Assembly: GCF_026151205.1 (NCBI RefSeq)
Contig: NC_087077.1
Coordinates: 6,596,483-6,660,482 of the forward strand
Length of the DNA: 64,000 bases
Direction of reading: 5' to 3'
Origin: Bolinopsis microptera
Taxonomy: Eukaryota; Ctenophora; Tentaculata; Lobata; Bolinopsidae
Shown here in pieces: positions 25,343 to 36,286 of the stretch (positions within the stretch are counted from its first letter, which is position 1; every line of letters begins with the position of its first letter). A program made the position numbers and the translations under genes. The notes under the pieces were generated by a model that was given only the letters and a program-made list of their open reading frames with translations, was not told the DNA's origin and searched no databases.

Positions 25343-27498
25343 TGCTGGAGCTCAGAATAAGTCCTATGCTATAACAGTCAGTTAATTATAATTTTTACAG
25401 AATAATTTCAATTTGATCACGTAAGCACAGAAACAGTTTCTAAAATTAATTACTGCTTTCGATATCTGTCAAGTCTTGAAATAGTAAGGCTGAAAACAAA
25501 ACTTGTAAATTAGTTTAGTACTTTGTTTAGAGTACAGTACAACTTGTATTAGTTGCAACAATTAGTGACATGATGTGGAGCACACAGGATCGAGGCCATG
25601 TGTTCAGTATCATGAGTCATTAAATTTAAGATAGAATAAGTTATCAAATTTAACATGAAACATGAAATACAGTGGCAAATATTTTGTGGGCAACTGCTGA
25701 ATGATCTATAGGGTCTCATATAATTTATTGCAACTTTATCTCAGTGCAAGGCCTGGATCTGTAGCTGTGCACAGTGCATAATAAATAATTTGCTGGCCAG
25801 TTTTGCGTCACACATTTAAAACAGTAACTTTTGGGCTTTTACTTGAAAATGTTACTATATACTAGTAACTAAAGGAACAATTTTATTCATATGTAATGTG
25901 TTTGGGCATAAAGAGGGGAGGTTATGTCTCAATGAGACATAACTTTCAGCTGATTCTACTGCAGGATTGTACAGATTGATGGCGCAAGCAGGTTTCTAAA
26001 CTCTAAAGGGCTTGTTATCAGAAATTTGCATTGAGACCCTTACATCATTTATAACATTTATGTGTAAACAAGAATTTCGCTGCGGTTACACCACGCACGA
26101 TCAAATTTCCCTACTATGTAATTGTTTTACTTGTATTGCATCCCAGAGTGCTGTTGGCGCACGTGATAATCGTTAATATTATATTAGGCATGCAAAACTT
26201 GAAAACTCTGCGTGCCGTCACGTACACGTCGATCTGTGGTTTGGTTAGTTGGTTGTAGACCACTTCATATTTTGCGCGGTTTTGTTTTATGTTAACAATG
26301 CGCACATCAATTGACAATCATCATGTCACGTCATATAATTATTGTATCGTATGCCAACTTTATTGACTGTTATATAATATTCATCTTAGTTATTATTTGT
26401 ATCTAACATTAACTAATAAATTTTGATGCTTACTCGACACATCTACACTCTACAGCACTAAGTACTACTAACCGACCCATTCAAGTGGGCAATAATATAC
26501 TCTTTCCAAAGCGAAGGAACTCATTACCTTATTTTAAACAATTTATCCTGTTTTCCCAATATTGGTAAATTTAGATAATTAGTATATTATAATAATATGA
26601 AGTGGATGTCAATTAATATTAGCAAGCTTCACACCAGGCCTTGTTAAAAGATCACAGATCCTTCTATACAGTTTAAAGGGAACAGTAGTAAAATTAATAT
26701 TTTAGACTGAAAAATGTATTGAACTATGAATTATGATTGCTGGTATGTGACCATTTGATTCAATATCTTTATCCATAAGATAAGTTGTGGAGTGGACAAA
26801 GTTTGTTCATAGAATGTATTCTAGTTTTCGTCCATGAGGCCGGCATCATCAACATCTGTAATCAAGCAGTTGCAGTTGGGAATGGCCTTGACAGGAGAAA
26901 TTGCTTTAAGATTATTATTATTTTAAGCTAGCAGAGGGTCTTTATGAAATTTCTCTCAAAATTGATTTTATGGTTGTTTCTGATAAAGGGGAGTGATATT
27001 ATATCTATCTGCTGCTTTTGGTCCTATGGAAAGTTCAAAGGTCAAAGGTCAGCGCTAATGTGTAATTGTAATTTTGAAAATCTTGGACCTGGAAAAATCG
27101 TCAAAAACGAGGACCAAGATTTTCAAAATCGAATAAAATATTTCTAAGGCCTATCTTAAAATTGTGAAATGACATGAACGTACTTAAGTTTAGAGACTAG
27201 GATTAGTGAGCGATACAAAATGATGCTATGAATGAGAAGTGACGGTTTAACCACGATATTCATTTCATAATGATTTATATCTAATTTAATGCTCTCTCAT
27301 GATAAGTTGTTAGTAGTCAACATCAAAGTACACAACAGCAAAATTTAAAATTAACGAGAAAAAACAACAAATATGTTGTTTCTTAATAACGTTAAAATAC
27401 CAATTTGATTGATTGAATAATAATTTTATTACTAGTTTTAGTATTTTTATTAGTGTTCAGATGCAGATCTGATTAATCAGATCTCGCTTGATATTATA
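25343..27498. other. Upstream of grb2; no gene recognised
   Basis: Expected to hold the grb2 promoter and 5' untranslated exon, but I cannot place them. Scattered short open frames (26114-26317, 26944-27147) show no family signature. Confidence 0.4.
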
Positions 27499-28580
27499 CT
27501 GCCGTTCCCTGAGAAAAGGCAGTAAGTCACATCAATGTCATTTTGAGAAAATGGGACAAAAGTGTTTGTCGTTTTTTAGGTAATTTTATTCGTATAAACG
27601 GGGTTAATTTTGACATCTATGTGTAAATAAATTATTGTCGTATGTCCTAAACATGCTTAAAAGCATAAGTTCACCAACACAAATCTATAAAAACCATTTT
27701 TCTCCAGAATAACTGAACTATTTTCCCATCCACATTGGACTTACTGCCTTTTCTGAGGGAATTGCGGACTTACTGCCTTTTATCAGGATCGATTTCAACC
27801 GATTCCTCTCTAGAAAGGCAGTAAGTCCATTTTTCCTCAGATAAAATCAACACAAAATATACAATATTTCTATATTTTTGATCATATCCTTGCAATATAA
27901 TTCTGTGGGCCTCCTTTGCATTGCAAGTGTGTAATATTTACGAAAAATGGATAATTTCTCGCTCAAAATGCCTATAACTGCTTACATATCGAATATTTTG
28001 GAATAAGTTTTACAGCATCGTATTCAGCTCGGTCAGACGCATTAATTTGGAAAAAAATATTTGAACATACAATATTTAAAGCACCAAATTTTTAAAAAAA
28101 TGTTTCAATAATTCACACAAGGGGGGACCCTTGTGTTCAGGTTCAAAAATTTTGAAAATAATTTTTCTTTAAATTTTGAATTATTAGTACCAAAATTTGT
28201 TGCTTGCTGAGCTGATTACGACCACATAAAAATTATTTCGATATAACTAAAACTGTGGAAGTTATAGGCCAAAAACTATAAAAACTGCAAATAAATCTGG
28301 ACTTACTGCCTTTTCTCAGGGAAAAAGTTCCCTCACGGAAAAAGTTCCCTCAGAGAAGGCTGTACAAATGGACTTACTGCCTTTTCTCAGGGAAGGTTTT
28401 GGGATAACGTGCTAAATTGTCAAGTTTTGTGTGACTTACTGCCTTTCGTGACAGCTAAAACAGTATTTTTATAACGTGATTCATAGCTTAGGTTGTAGAG
28501 AATCTTCTCCTGAAAATTTTGGTACCAATATATCAAAATTTCGAAAAATGGACTTACTGCCTTCTCTCAGGGAACGGCAG
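27499..28580. mobile_element. TIR element with repeated subterminal motif
   Basis: Begins CTGCCGTTCCCTGAGA and ends with the reverse complement (CTCTCAGGGAACGGCAG). The motif GACTTACTGCCTTTTCTCAG recurs inside in both orientations (near 27515, 27746, 27775, 27815, 28300, 28370, 28433 and 28550). No coding potential. Clustered subterminal motifs are typical of transposase-binding sites in hAT-like elements; a target duplication was not found. Confidence 0.7.
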
Positions 28581-28827
28581 AATACTGGACATTTATTTTA
28601 GTACTTTATGTTATATATGAGATTATATGATTGTCATATTGTTAATTGATTGTCATATAATATATATTATAGCTTATGTAAAGAGAGAAGAAGTGAAGAA
28701 GAGAGACTAGGATTGAGATCCAACGAGAGAGGAACTTCCCGGGAGTAGATGTCTCGGAGTCTAGTAGGAAGGTTTACTAGCTGCAGTGACTAGTTATAGT
28801 ACAAGGTGTGCTAGCCTGTGAAGTGTG

Positions 28828-29274
28828 GATAAAGTATATGGCCGTATTATAGTTTGTTACAAAGAAAAACAACGTTTAAAGAATTCAACTATAGGTGTAT
28901 CTCCCCAACACAATTCTCAGTAAAGTCAAAAGACCCCGTGTGCCACGTTGCACAGATATAAAAAGTCTTGATCACGTGACTCCTAGTGAGATCACGTGAT
29001 GCAAGCGTTTAACCCTGACGGCCCTAGGAGGGTGATAAGATCTAATTAACAGGAAGGAAGGGAGTGCAAAAGGGATACCAGAAGTGTAAACAAAAAGGGT
29101 GAAGTAGACAACTCAAAGGGTTCTAAGAAAACATTGCCTGGGAAAGGGGAAGAATGTGGTAAACTTCAAGAACACGTTCACAACTATCAAATTAGGAAAA
29201 ATATAGGAAAAGAATCTAGGCGCTAGTAAGGCTACAGTCAAAGGTAGACGTAAAACGATACAAGAGTACAATAT
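28828..29274 (-). repeat. TRIM 3' LTR
   Basis: 447 bp; carries two GATCACGTGA motifs (CACGTG E-boxes) about 20 bases apart, near 28970-29000. Almost identical to 29456-29902. Confidence 0.85.
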
Positions 29275-29287
29275 CTCACCCCTTCAA
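29275..29287 (-). other. TRIM polypurine tract
   Basis: Minus-strand TTGAAGGGGTGAG directly next to the 3' LTR, where plus-strand priming is expected. Confidence 0.7.
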
Positions 29288-29399
29288 AAAACTAAATAAA
29301 ATATGAAAAAAGATTTATTTACTGAACAGCTCTAACCCCAAGCAAAAATAAAAGGTAATCCAGCGGTAGAAATATTGTTAAACATGAATTACCCGTAAT

Positions 29400-29455
29400 C
29401 CCCGGCTTAGAACTGGTCCTCCGGGGCGTGGGTTCGTATCCCACCGTGGCCTCCA
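29400..29455 (-). other. TRIM primer-binding site, 56-nt tRNA-Leu complement
   Basis: On the plus strand this reads like the 3' part of a tRNA: anticodon stem-loop CCGG CTTAGAA CTGG (anticodon TAG), a variable arm, T-arm GTGGG TTCGTAT CCCAC, acceptor strand and CCA. The anticodon and long variable arm point to tRNA-Leu(UAG). Usual LTR primer sites match only about 18 nt. Confidence 0.8.
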
Positions 29456-29902
29456 GATAAAGTATATGGCCGTATTATAGTTTGTTACAGAGAAAAACAA
29501 CGTTTAAAGAATTCAACTATAGGTGTATCTCCCCAACACAATTCTCAGTAAAGTCAAAAGACCCCGTGTGCCACGTTGCACAGATATAAAAAGTCTTGAT
29601 CACGTGACTCCTAGTGAGATCACGTGATGCAAGCGTTTAACCCTGACGGCCCTAGGAGGGTGATAAGATCTAATTAACAGGAAGGAAGGGAGTGCAAAAG
29701 GGATTCCAGAAGTGTAAACAAAAAGGGTGAAGTAGACAACTCAAAGGGTTCTAAGAAAACATTGCCTGGGAAAGGGGAAGAATGTGGTAAACTTCAAGAA
29801 CACGTTCACAACTATCAAATTAGGAAAAATATAGGAAAAGAATCTAGGCGCTAGTAAGGCTACAGTCAAAGGTAGACGTAAAACGATACAAGAGTACAAT
29901 AT
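29456..29902 (-). repeat. TRIM 5' LTR
   Basis: 447 bp, partner of 28828-29274, adjoining the primer-binding site. Confidence 0.85.
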
Positions 29903-30135
29903 GAAGGACCTCTGTGGATAGTTCAAGGGAACACCGGTCCCTAGTGTAGGTTTTATCTCTTAACTAGTTTCATGGTGATTGTAGGTTTATTTATTTCTTA
30001 TGTTACAGATGATTCATACTAATTGTACATCATATTTCAAATGGTTTTATTATTGTAGCGTAAGTATGAATAAATTAAATTTTGTAATGTTTTTATTCAT
30101 GATTAATATTTGATAAATTATTACCTTTAAATTTG

Positions 30136-32394
30136 ATGGAGAAATAGTTATGGACATGTTTTTTTTTAAGTGTGGTGAAAATGACTTTGAGTGCCATGAC
30201 ACTTTTGACAATGAAAGTAAAATGACTAGTAACTAGAAAGTGTTGCACAGAAATGCCTTCAATCTTAACTGCCCCTGTAAGGAAAATCCATTAGTTAGTT
30301 AATATGTCATAATATAGTACCAAGGTAGTGCCAGTTTTCAGCATTTTGGACTATAATGTTTAAAACGCCCGTAAAAAACTGAATTTTGCGACTTTTCTGT
30401 TCAAAATTCAGATTATGTCTCAGAATTATTCAAAGAATATTTGGATTGGGGTAGGAATACTTGAACTGTGCTCAAAATAAGCAAAAAGTCATTTGTTTGG
30501 TAAAATTTCTAGTTTGGTTGAAGGGGTTGTACAAGGCCCATACTTTCGATCAGCTTGTGAATGAACTGTAACAACTTTCAAGAAACGTTGGTCTGTAATA
30601 ATGTAACCTAGAAAAAACCTATTGTGTGCCTGTCTTCAGTAAAAATTCACTCACAAAATTACAATTGAGTTTTTTTACATTGCAGTAGCTAGACAGCAAC
30701 AAATTAGAACGTTTTTCAATCATACTGTCGAGATTAAGTCTGCTCAACAGCATTCTGTTCGAAAATCAACTTAAGAGTGTGTCAGTTTTCAGTAAAAAGT
30801 CATTTTTAGGTCAAATTCATCACGATTAAAAATTCGAAAGAAATGACTCTTTGCTGAATATTGGCACTATACAATTGATGTCTGACAGCATAAGCAGGTT
30901 CATCAAGATGATTCTTTACAAAATCTAACGATATTGTGTGTTCTAATTCAGCAAAAAGTCATTTTATAAATAATATTTTTAGCTTAAAATCTTCATAGAA
31001 ATGACTTTTTGCTGATTATTGGCACGATAAAGTAGATTTCTGACAACAATATCATGTTCATCATGGAAATTTGGGACATACTATTGATGTTTGAAGTTCA
31101 TTGTGCCAGTTTTAAGTTAGTTATAGCAGGTTATCACAACACTGCTTACAAAGCACAAATTTTATGTGATTTACCATTGGTATATGCCTAGAAAAAGAAG
31201 TCATTTTAAGCTGAATAGTGGCACACAGTGCAACAAAATTGTGCCACATTAAACAAAAAAGGCACACCGCTCCCTCAAACAATATTCTGAACTAAAAGGA
31301 GTGCCATTTAGCAGTAAGAATGACTATTTCTGTCAAATAAGTCACTTTTTACTGATTTTCAGGACACATTTGTTGTTTAAATTTTCAGGATATAACTAAA
31401 CTAAGATTCGTATCTGCAACATAAACAATTTGGTGGTTTGAGATGATTGATAATGCTGATATTGACTTCCAATAGTTGATAATTCCCACGCTGGCTGCAG
31501 CAGTCACTACATCTGATTAGTGGCACTCTAATATTATTATCTGTTTTTGACCCCTTTATGAACACATTACTTTTCGAAATAGATGCTTAAACTAACACTT
31601 GTACACCCATGGATCAAGAAATAGACAATTTTTGTCTTTTTACATCATTTATCTATATGACTGATATGCTGAATTTGGGCACTCGGGACATAATTGAGTG
31701 TAAGCAGTACAGAGTTCAAGCCGTCTTTTAACTGATTAATGGCACCTTCAATCTAAAAGTCAATAAGGTGACTGAAAAAGAGAACTGAAATTTCGATACT
31801 TATTTCATCAATTAAAAAAAGATAAATTTCAAGCTGATACATGTGTGACTTTTTGCTGATGGCTCGCACATAGACATGTACGAATAAGTTTAAAGACACA
31901 ACCAAACATTATCTTATCCAGAAAATAGCACAGTCACGCCTTGATCTTTTTAATATTTTGACAAGAACCATCAATAGAGCAGTCGTATTCAGATATAAAA
32001 ATGACTTTTTGCTGGATTCTGTCACTTACTGGAATTGCTAATAATGACTAAAATGCTGAAAACAGTTACTCGCTCCAATCTACTAGTGTTATGTGAACAA
32101 TATTTGAGCAAAATATGGCGAAATCAATGGAATTAGTCAATTGGAAGTTAAAATGGTTTGCTGATTTTTGGCACTCAGTTTAATTGCTCATAAGTCATAT
32201 TCTGCTTGAGCCTGGCACTTCGTTTTTTCAAATCACAACTGCTGAATATTTTCACTTCATCCTATGTACAAATGTATGGTTGCACTTTAAAAAGCATTGC
32301 GACTTTTTCCTCATTTTGTGCACTCTACTTTGAAAAAGGTGAAATCAGCAACTCACCACACTTTTAAAAAAACGTGTCCTTATTTTTCCATGTA
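30136..32394. mobile_element. TIR element with degenerate internal motif array
   Basis: Imperfect inverted ends of about 40 bp share GTGTGGTGA preceded by a T-run and GGACA (30136-30178 and the complement at 32352-32394). The interior has no gene but many divergent copies, in both orientations, of AAATGACTTTTTGCTGA followed by a TTGGCAC-like tail (for example near 30840, 31000, 31342, 31848, 32000, 32160; inverted near 30785). Confidence 0.6.
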
Positions 32395-33430
32395 GTGTGA
32401 TGATACTTTGTAGACATTAGTGATGATGTTATGTCATAATTTTTACTTTACTTTACTTTACTTTAAGTGTACTGGAGGAGACAACTAGAAGAAGTGTAAG
32501 CATCACAAGAATAGAAGAATACAAACCTAGAAGAAGAAGGAAGTGTATAAACATAGTTTTATTTAGTATTATATTTTAGGAAGTAAAGACTTTTAGTTCG
32601 GGTATTATTGTGAAAACTGGCCACGGGCCTAAATATTACATATCAATCAATTACAATTCATTAACATTACCAATATTAAAAACTGTCCAAAATATCTAAA
32701 AAATTAAAAAAGTATATCTAGCCAAAGGACTCAATATTTAAATCTAAATCTTCAATATTGTCTGGTTTATGTCGCAACTTGGGCCCTCTGTCCCCCCTTA
32801 TCGAAATAACTGTTGTCTTTAATACTTTTCTTGTTCCTCACTCAATCATCTCAACCATTCCAACTCATACCTAAACGGTGAGTTTCACAGCTGAGATCAT
32901 ATACATTGTCATTCATCTAAACTCAGAAAAGCTCTTTTGTCAGCACTGCTGGCAATCCCTATCACACTTTTCTGGTGCCCATATCCTTTCAGGTGTTGGG
33001 AAATCGATCTCTAAACGGAGCGCAAAGCAAAGGCTGCAAAGACAATCAGACTACGTCCAAAGAGAACAAAATAGCTACTCCCTACTACTTGGTACTGTAA
33101 ACTGTTAATCAATTCGGAAACATTTGGAATTCAGTTTGACAACGCGACGGACAGTGTATAAACATTGATATTCTTGGACATTAACAAGGACAATCACTTG
33201 ACAAAACTAGTTATAATAAAGTTTAGCCAAGTGTTGCCTGTTTCAAGAGCTCGTTTTTAAAGCTCTTTCTGGAAAGTTAAGCCAGTTCAATAAAGCTTAA
33301 CACCCCATTACTCTGACTAGACATTTATCAAGTCAGATATCATAGAATTGTGGCAGTTAAAGCTAGTTTTACAAAAGCTCTGGGCTGTAACAATTCTACT
33401 TGGTTTGGTTTCTAGTGACGGCACACAAAG

Positions 33431-36286
33431 ATGTCTATTAAACTGAAACCTAACAAACCAAAGGTTGTGTCAATTGCAACAGTTGACACTGCAAAAAACA
33501 ACCAACTCGAAAGTTTGTATTGTAGCCTATTAGAGACTTCTGATTCAATTGTTGTGTCAGCCTCAAATAGAAAGATGCTCACAAACTGTATAAAAACAAG
33601 TCACATATACACCCAGCTCCAACTATTGAGTCCAAGTTCAGAAGTTCTTTTTTGCTTTGACGGGCAGTCGCACTTTCTCTGCTCCTTTGTTGAACTTTCG
33701 GATACTGCTCACCAAATTGCCCTGCCTAAAGATATTGTTCTTGCATACTCTGGCAAAACATTAAGCTTCGAAGACAAAAAGAAAGTGCTATACCAGATGC
33801 ACATAGGAGAAAAACTACACGATGTAGCAGATGTCCCATGGTGGGCCTTAACACTCCCACAGATGATTGCAGTTGCCCAAGAACGACTTGAAAACATTGT
33901 TGATGCAAAAGTAAGAGCACTTTCTTACCCCTACACCTGGCTGGCAACTAAACTGAAGTCGGGTATAGAGTTCAAACAGCAGTTTGGAGTTCCTAGTAAC
34001 TTCGATTATGCACTCTTTGCATTTTCTATGAAAACTCCCTTGGATTGTTCCTGGTCCTGTGTCAAGTCTGCTGAGAACAAAGAGTATGTCTCTCAAGTCA
34101 AGACTCTTTTCACAAAGATGCAATCACCACCTCATACCCTTTTAAAGCCACATCCAAAAATCTCCTTACATAACTCTGCAAATCAAAAATCAGGACCCAA
34201 TATCAAAGTGGGAAATCAGCAACTCATTACGACAAGTCTTACATCTGTAGCTGTGAGGACACCGAGCACATTTGAGATCGATCTTGAATCAGATTTTTCA
34301 CTTGTTCCGTCCATATTAAAGAAAGACTTGCATGTCATCCAAGAGGACTCTGGAATTCTATGCTGCCATTGCCAGAAGGAATGCAAACAGGAGTTGCTCA
34401 CATGCGGATACTGTGAACTGAAAGTACACTACAAATGTTATGATTCACAAACAACAACATCAACAACAAAAAGATCTGGTGAAACTAGGAAGAAGCCAAT
34501 GGCAGACTCCACATATAAAAATATATGCAAAATTGAGAATTTGCATTGGCTTTGCAATTCATGTGACTCTCCAAGCCTACTAAACCACATTCTGGATCTA
34601 GCCTCCGTAAAAGTTAAAGCTAAAATCGCAGAGTTGAAAAAAGATGGGGAGTACACAACTGTTGTGAGAAAAGATATGGACACGCAAACAACAATTGACC
34701 CCTATAAACAGCTGTATGATAGTGCCTCCATAGATGACTCGGCCCCAACTGAACACATCTCAGATCTGTCAGCTTCAGATACATATGATAACCTCTCTAT
34801 CTTGTGCAGCAAATCTGACAGAGATTTCAGCAGCAGTCTGTCCTTGAGACCCATTGAGTCCAACACACATCTAGAAGAGTCTATAATCAAAACACCAGAC
34901 CTCAATCCTCCAGTTCAGCAAAAAATTTGTTGTCCAATCCGAACCTCAACACCTGAAAGAAGAGATGGGGGAAAGAAGAAAAATATTCAGGTAGACTCAC
35001 AAGATAGGCTAGTTTGTAGTAAAGAGATGGTTGACCCATTGACATCGTACTCAAATATCAGTAGTTCAGAACAAAATGTCCACATCAACAGAACTCTGAG
35101 TGACCAAGTTGATGTATTAGCATCACAACACTCCGCAATCTGCTCTATCGAAAGATATATGTCACAAATGAAGGCTGAAATGAAAGACTTACGAGAGAGT
35201 GAAACAAAACACTTTGAATATCTAAAGAGGAATTTAACGGAGAATATGGGAAATTTATTAGCTAAGGGGGTTCCCTTGATTAACAAAGTATCCTCAAACC
35301 CACAAGCTGACAGTGGCATGGATGAAGCACTTCGCACACTGCATAACATAACGGAGGAAAATAAAAGCATCCTAAAAGAGATGAACAGAGTAGACTTCAA
35401 GAGAACTGTAATTGGACATCAAGGTGTTTCTACAAGACACACAAACCTGGATCTTTTCAGTACCATAGCAGAAGATAAAACACATGAGGGCAAACAATAC
35501 TACATTCACCAGCCATCAGAAACCACTGTTAATGACTCCACGACAGTCCTAGTCTCAAGAGGACTCTCAAGAAATTATCTTAAAAACAGTGCAACTATTA
35601 AGAAAAACTTCAATAAATATTTTAAAGATATGGCCATAAAATCGACATTTGTCACCAAAGGTGGATCATTGATGATTGAGCTCACATCTAAAGAGGATGC
35701 AATAAGAGTAGAAGGATCATGGAAAGGTGATTTCTTTGCAAACAGTAACATGACTACAGAATGCAGGATCTTAGAAAAGCTAAGCTGGGCAGTCATTCTC
35801 AAAGGAGTACCCACAAACATTCAGGATAGTGATCTAACAATTTCTGTGGAAAGGTGTTATCCAGGAGCTAGGGCAAAAAGATTTGTGACACGGGACAACA
35901 TTTCTCTGAAAACTCTTAAGATCAACTTTCAGACTAAGGAAGACTATGAGAAATGCTTAGGAAATGGGTTAAAGCTCGGACAGGTAATTTATACTGCGGA
36001 AGAGTATAAGCCGAGAAGGAGAATCATCCAATGCTACAATTGTTACAGGTTTGGCCATGTTGCTAAACTTTGTACCCAAAACCATGCAACATGTAGCAAA
36101 TGTGGAGACAATCACCACTCATATCAATGCAAGAGTAACCGAAGAGACTACTGTATTAATTGTGATGTCTTTGGCCATGTAGCTACAAACAGAGATTGTC
36201 CAACATACCAAAATATTGTCATGAAACTCAACATGCAACCAAACAAATGTTCAAAATCACCCACACAACCCAACAGTAGATTATGA
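33431..36286 (+). CDS. LINE ORF1: gag-like protein with PHD-like finger and CCHC knuckles
   Basis: 951 residues, no internal stop. A Cys/His cluster at about residues 311-380 (CCHCQKEC, CGYC, HYKCYD, WLCNSCD) has the spacing of a PHD-type zinc finger. Residues about 590-680 look coiled-coil-like, 780-860 resemble the RRM-like fold of Jockey-group ORF1 proteins, and zinc knuckles follow at about 867-925 (CYNCYRFGHVAKLC, CSKCGDNHHSYQC, CINCDVFGH). The role expected from the family is RNA binding and RNP formation. The stop codon overlaps the ORF2 start as ATGA, implying translation of ORF2 by termination-reinitiation. Confidence 0.85.
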   Translation: MSIKLKPNKPKVVSIATVDTAKNNQLESLYCSLLETSDSIVVSASNRKMLTNCIKTSHIYTQLQLLSPSSEVLFCFDGQSHFLCSFVELSDTAHQIALPKDIVLAYSGKTLSFEDKKKVLYQMHIGEKLHDVADVPWWALTLPQMIAVAQERLENIVDAKVRALSYPYTWLATKLKSGIEFKQQFGVPSNFDYALFAFSMKTPLDCSWSCVKSAENKEYVSQVKTLFTKMQSPPHTLLKPHPKISLHNSANQKSGPNIKVGNQQLITTSLTSVAVRTPSTFEIDLESDFSLVPSILKKDLHVIQEDSGILCCHCQKECKQELLTCGYCELKVHYKCYDSQTTTSTTKRSGETRKKPMADSTYKNICKIENLHWLCNSCDSPSLLNHILDLASVKVKAKIAELKKDGEYTTVVRKDMDTQTTIDPYKQLYDSASIDDSAPTEHISDLSASDTYDNLSILCSKSDRDFSSSLSLRPIESNTHLEESIIKTPDLNPPVQQKICCPIRTSTPERRDGGKKKNIQVDSQDRLVCSKEMVDPLTSYSNISSSEQNVHINRTLSDQVDVLASQHSAICSIERYMSQMKAEMKDLRESETKHFEYLKRNLTENMGNLLAKGVPLINKVSSNPQADSGMDEALRTLHNITEENKSILKEMNRVDFKRTVIGHQGVSTRHTNLDLFSTIAEDKTHEGKQYYIHQPSETTVNDSTTVLVSRGLSRNYLKNSATIKKNFNKYFKDMAIKSTFVTKGGSLMIELTSKEDAIRVEGSWKGDFFANSNMTTECRILEKLSWAVILKGVPTNIQDSDLTISVERCYPGARAKRFVTRDNISLKTLKINFQTKEDYEKCLGNGLKLGQVIYTAEEYKPRRRIIQCYNCYRFGHVAKLCTQNHATCSKCGDNHHSYQCKSNRRDYCINCDVFGHVATNRDCPTYQNIVMKLNMQPNKCSKSPTQPNSRL

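Larger units (their letters stand above)
28828..29902 (-). mobile_element. TRIM: miniature LTR retrotransposon
   Basis: Two direct repeats of 447 bp flank a 181-bp interior with no coding capacity. Read on the minus strand: LTR (29902-29456), then immediately TGGAGGCCACGG..., complementary to the 3' end of a tRNA, then the interior, then purine-rich TTGAAGGGGTGAG abutting the second LTR (29274-28828). That is the order LTR, PBS, PPT, LTR. The LTRs differ at about two positions, so insertion is recent. TGAAG occurs just outside both ends (28819-28823 and 29902-29906), a possible target duplication offset by a few bases from the left LTR edge. Confidence 0.85.

Noticed and set aside
29400..29455. 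A tRNA-Leu gene on the plus strand
   Set aside because: The 5' half is missing and the sequence directly adjoins an LTR; a primer-binding site explains it better.
32878..33108. 76-codon frame upstream of LINE ORF1
   Set aside because: Lies in the LINE 5' region, and no domain is visible; probably chance.
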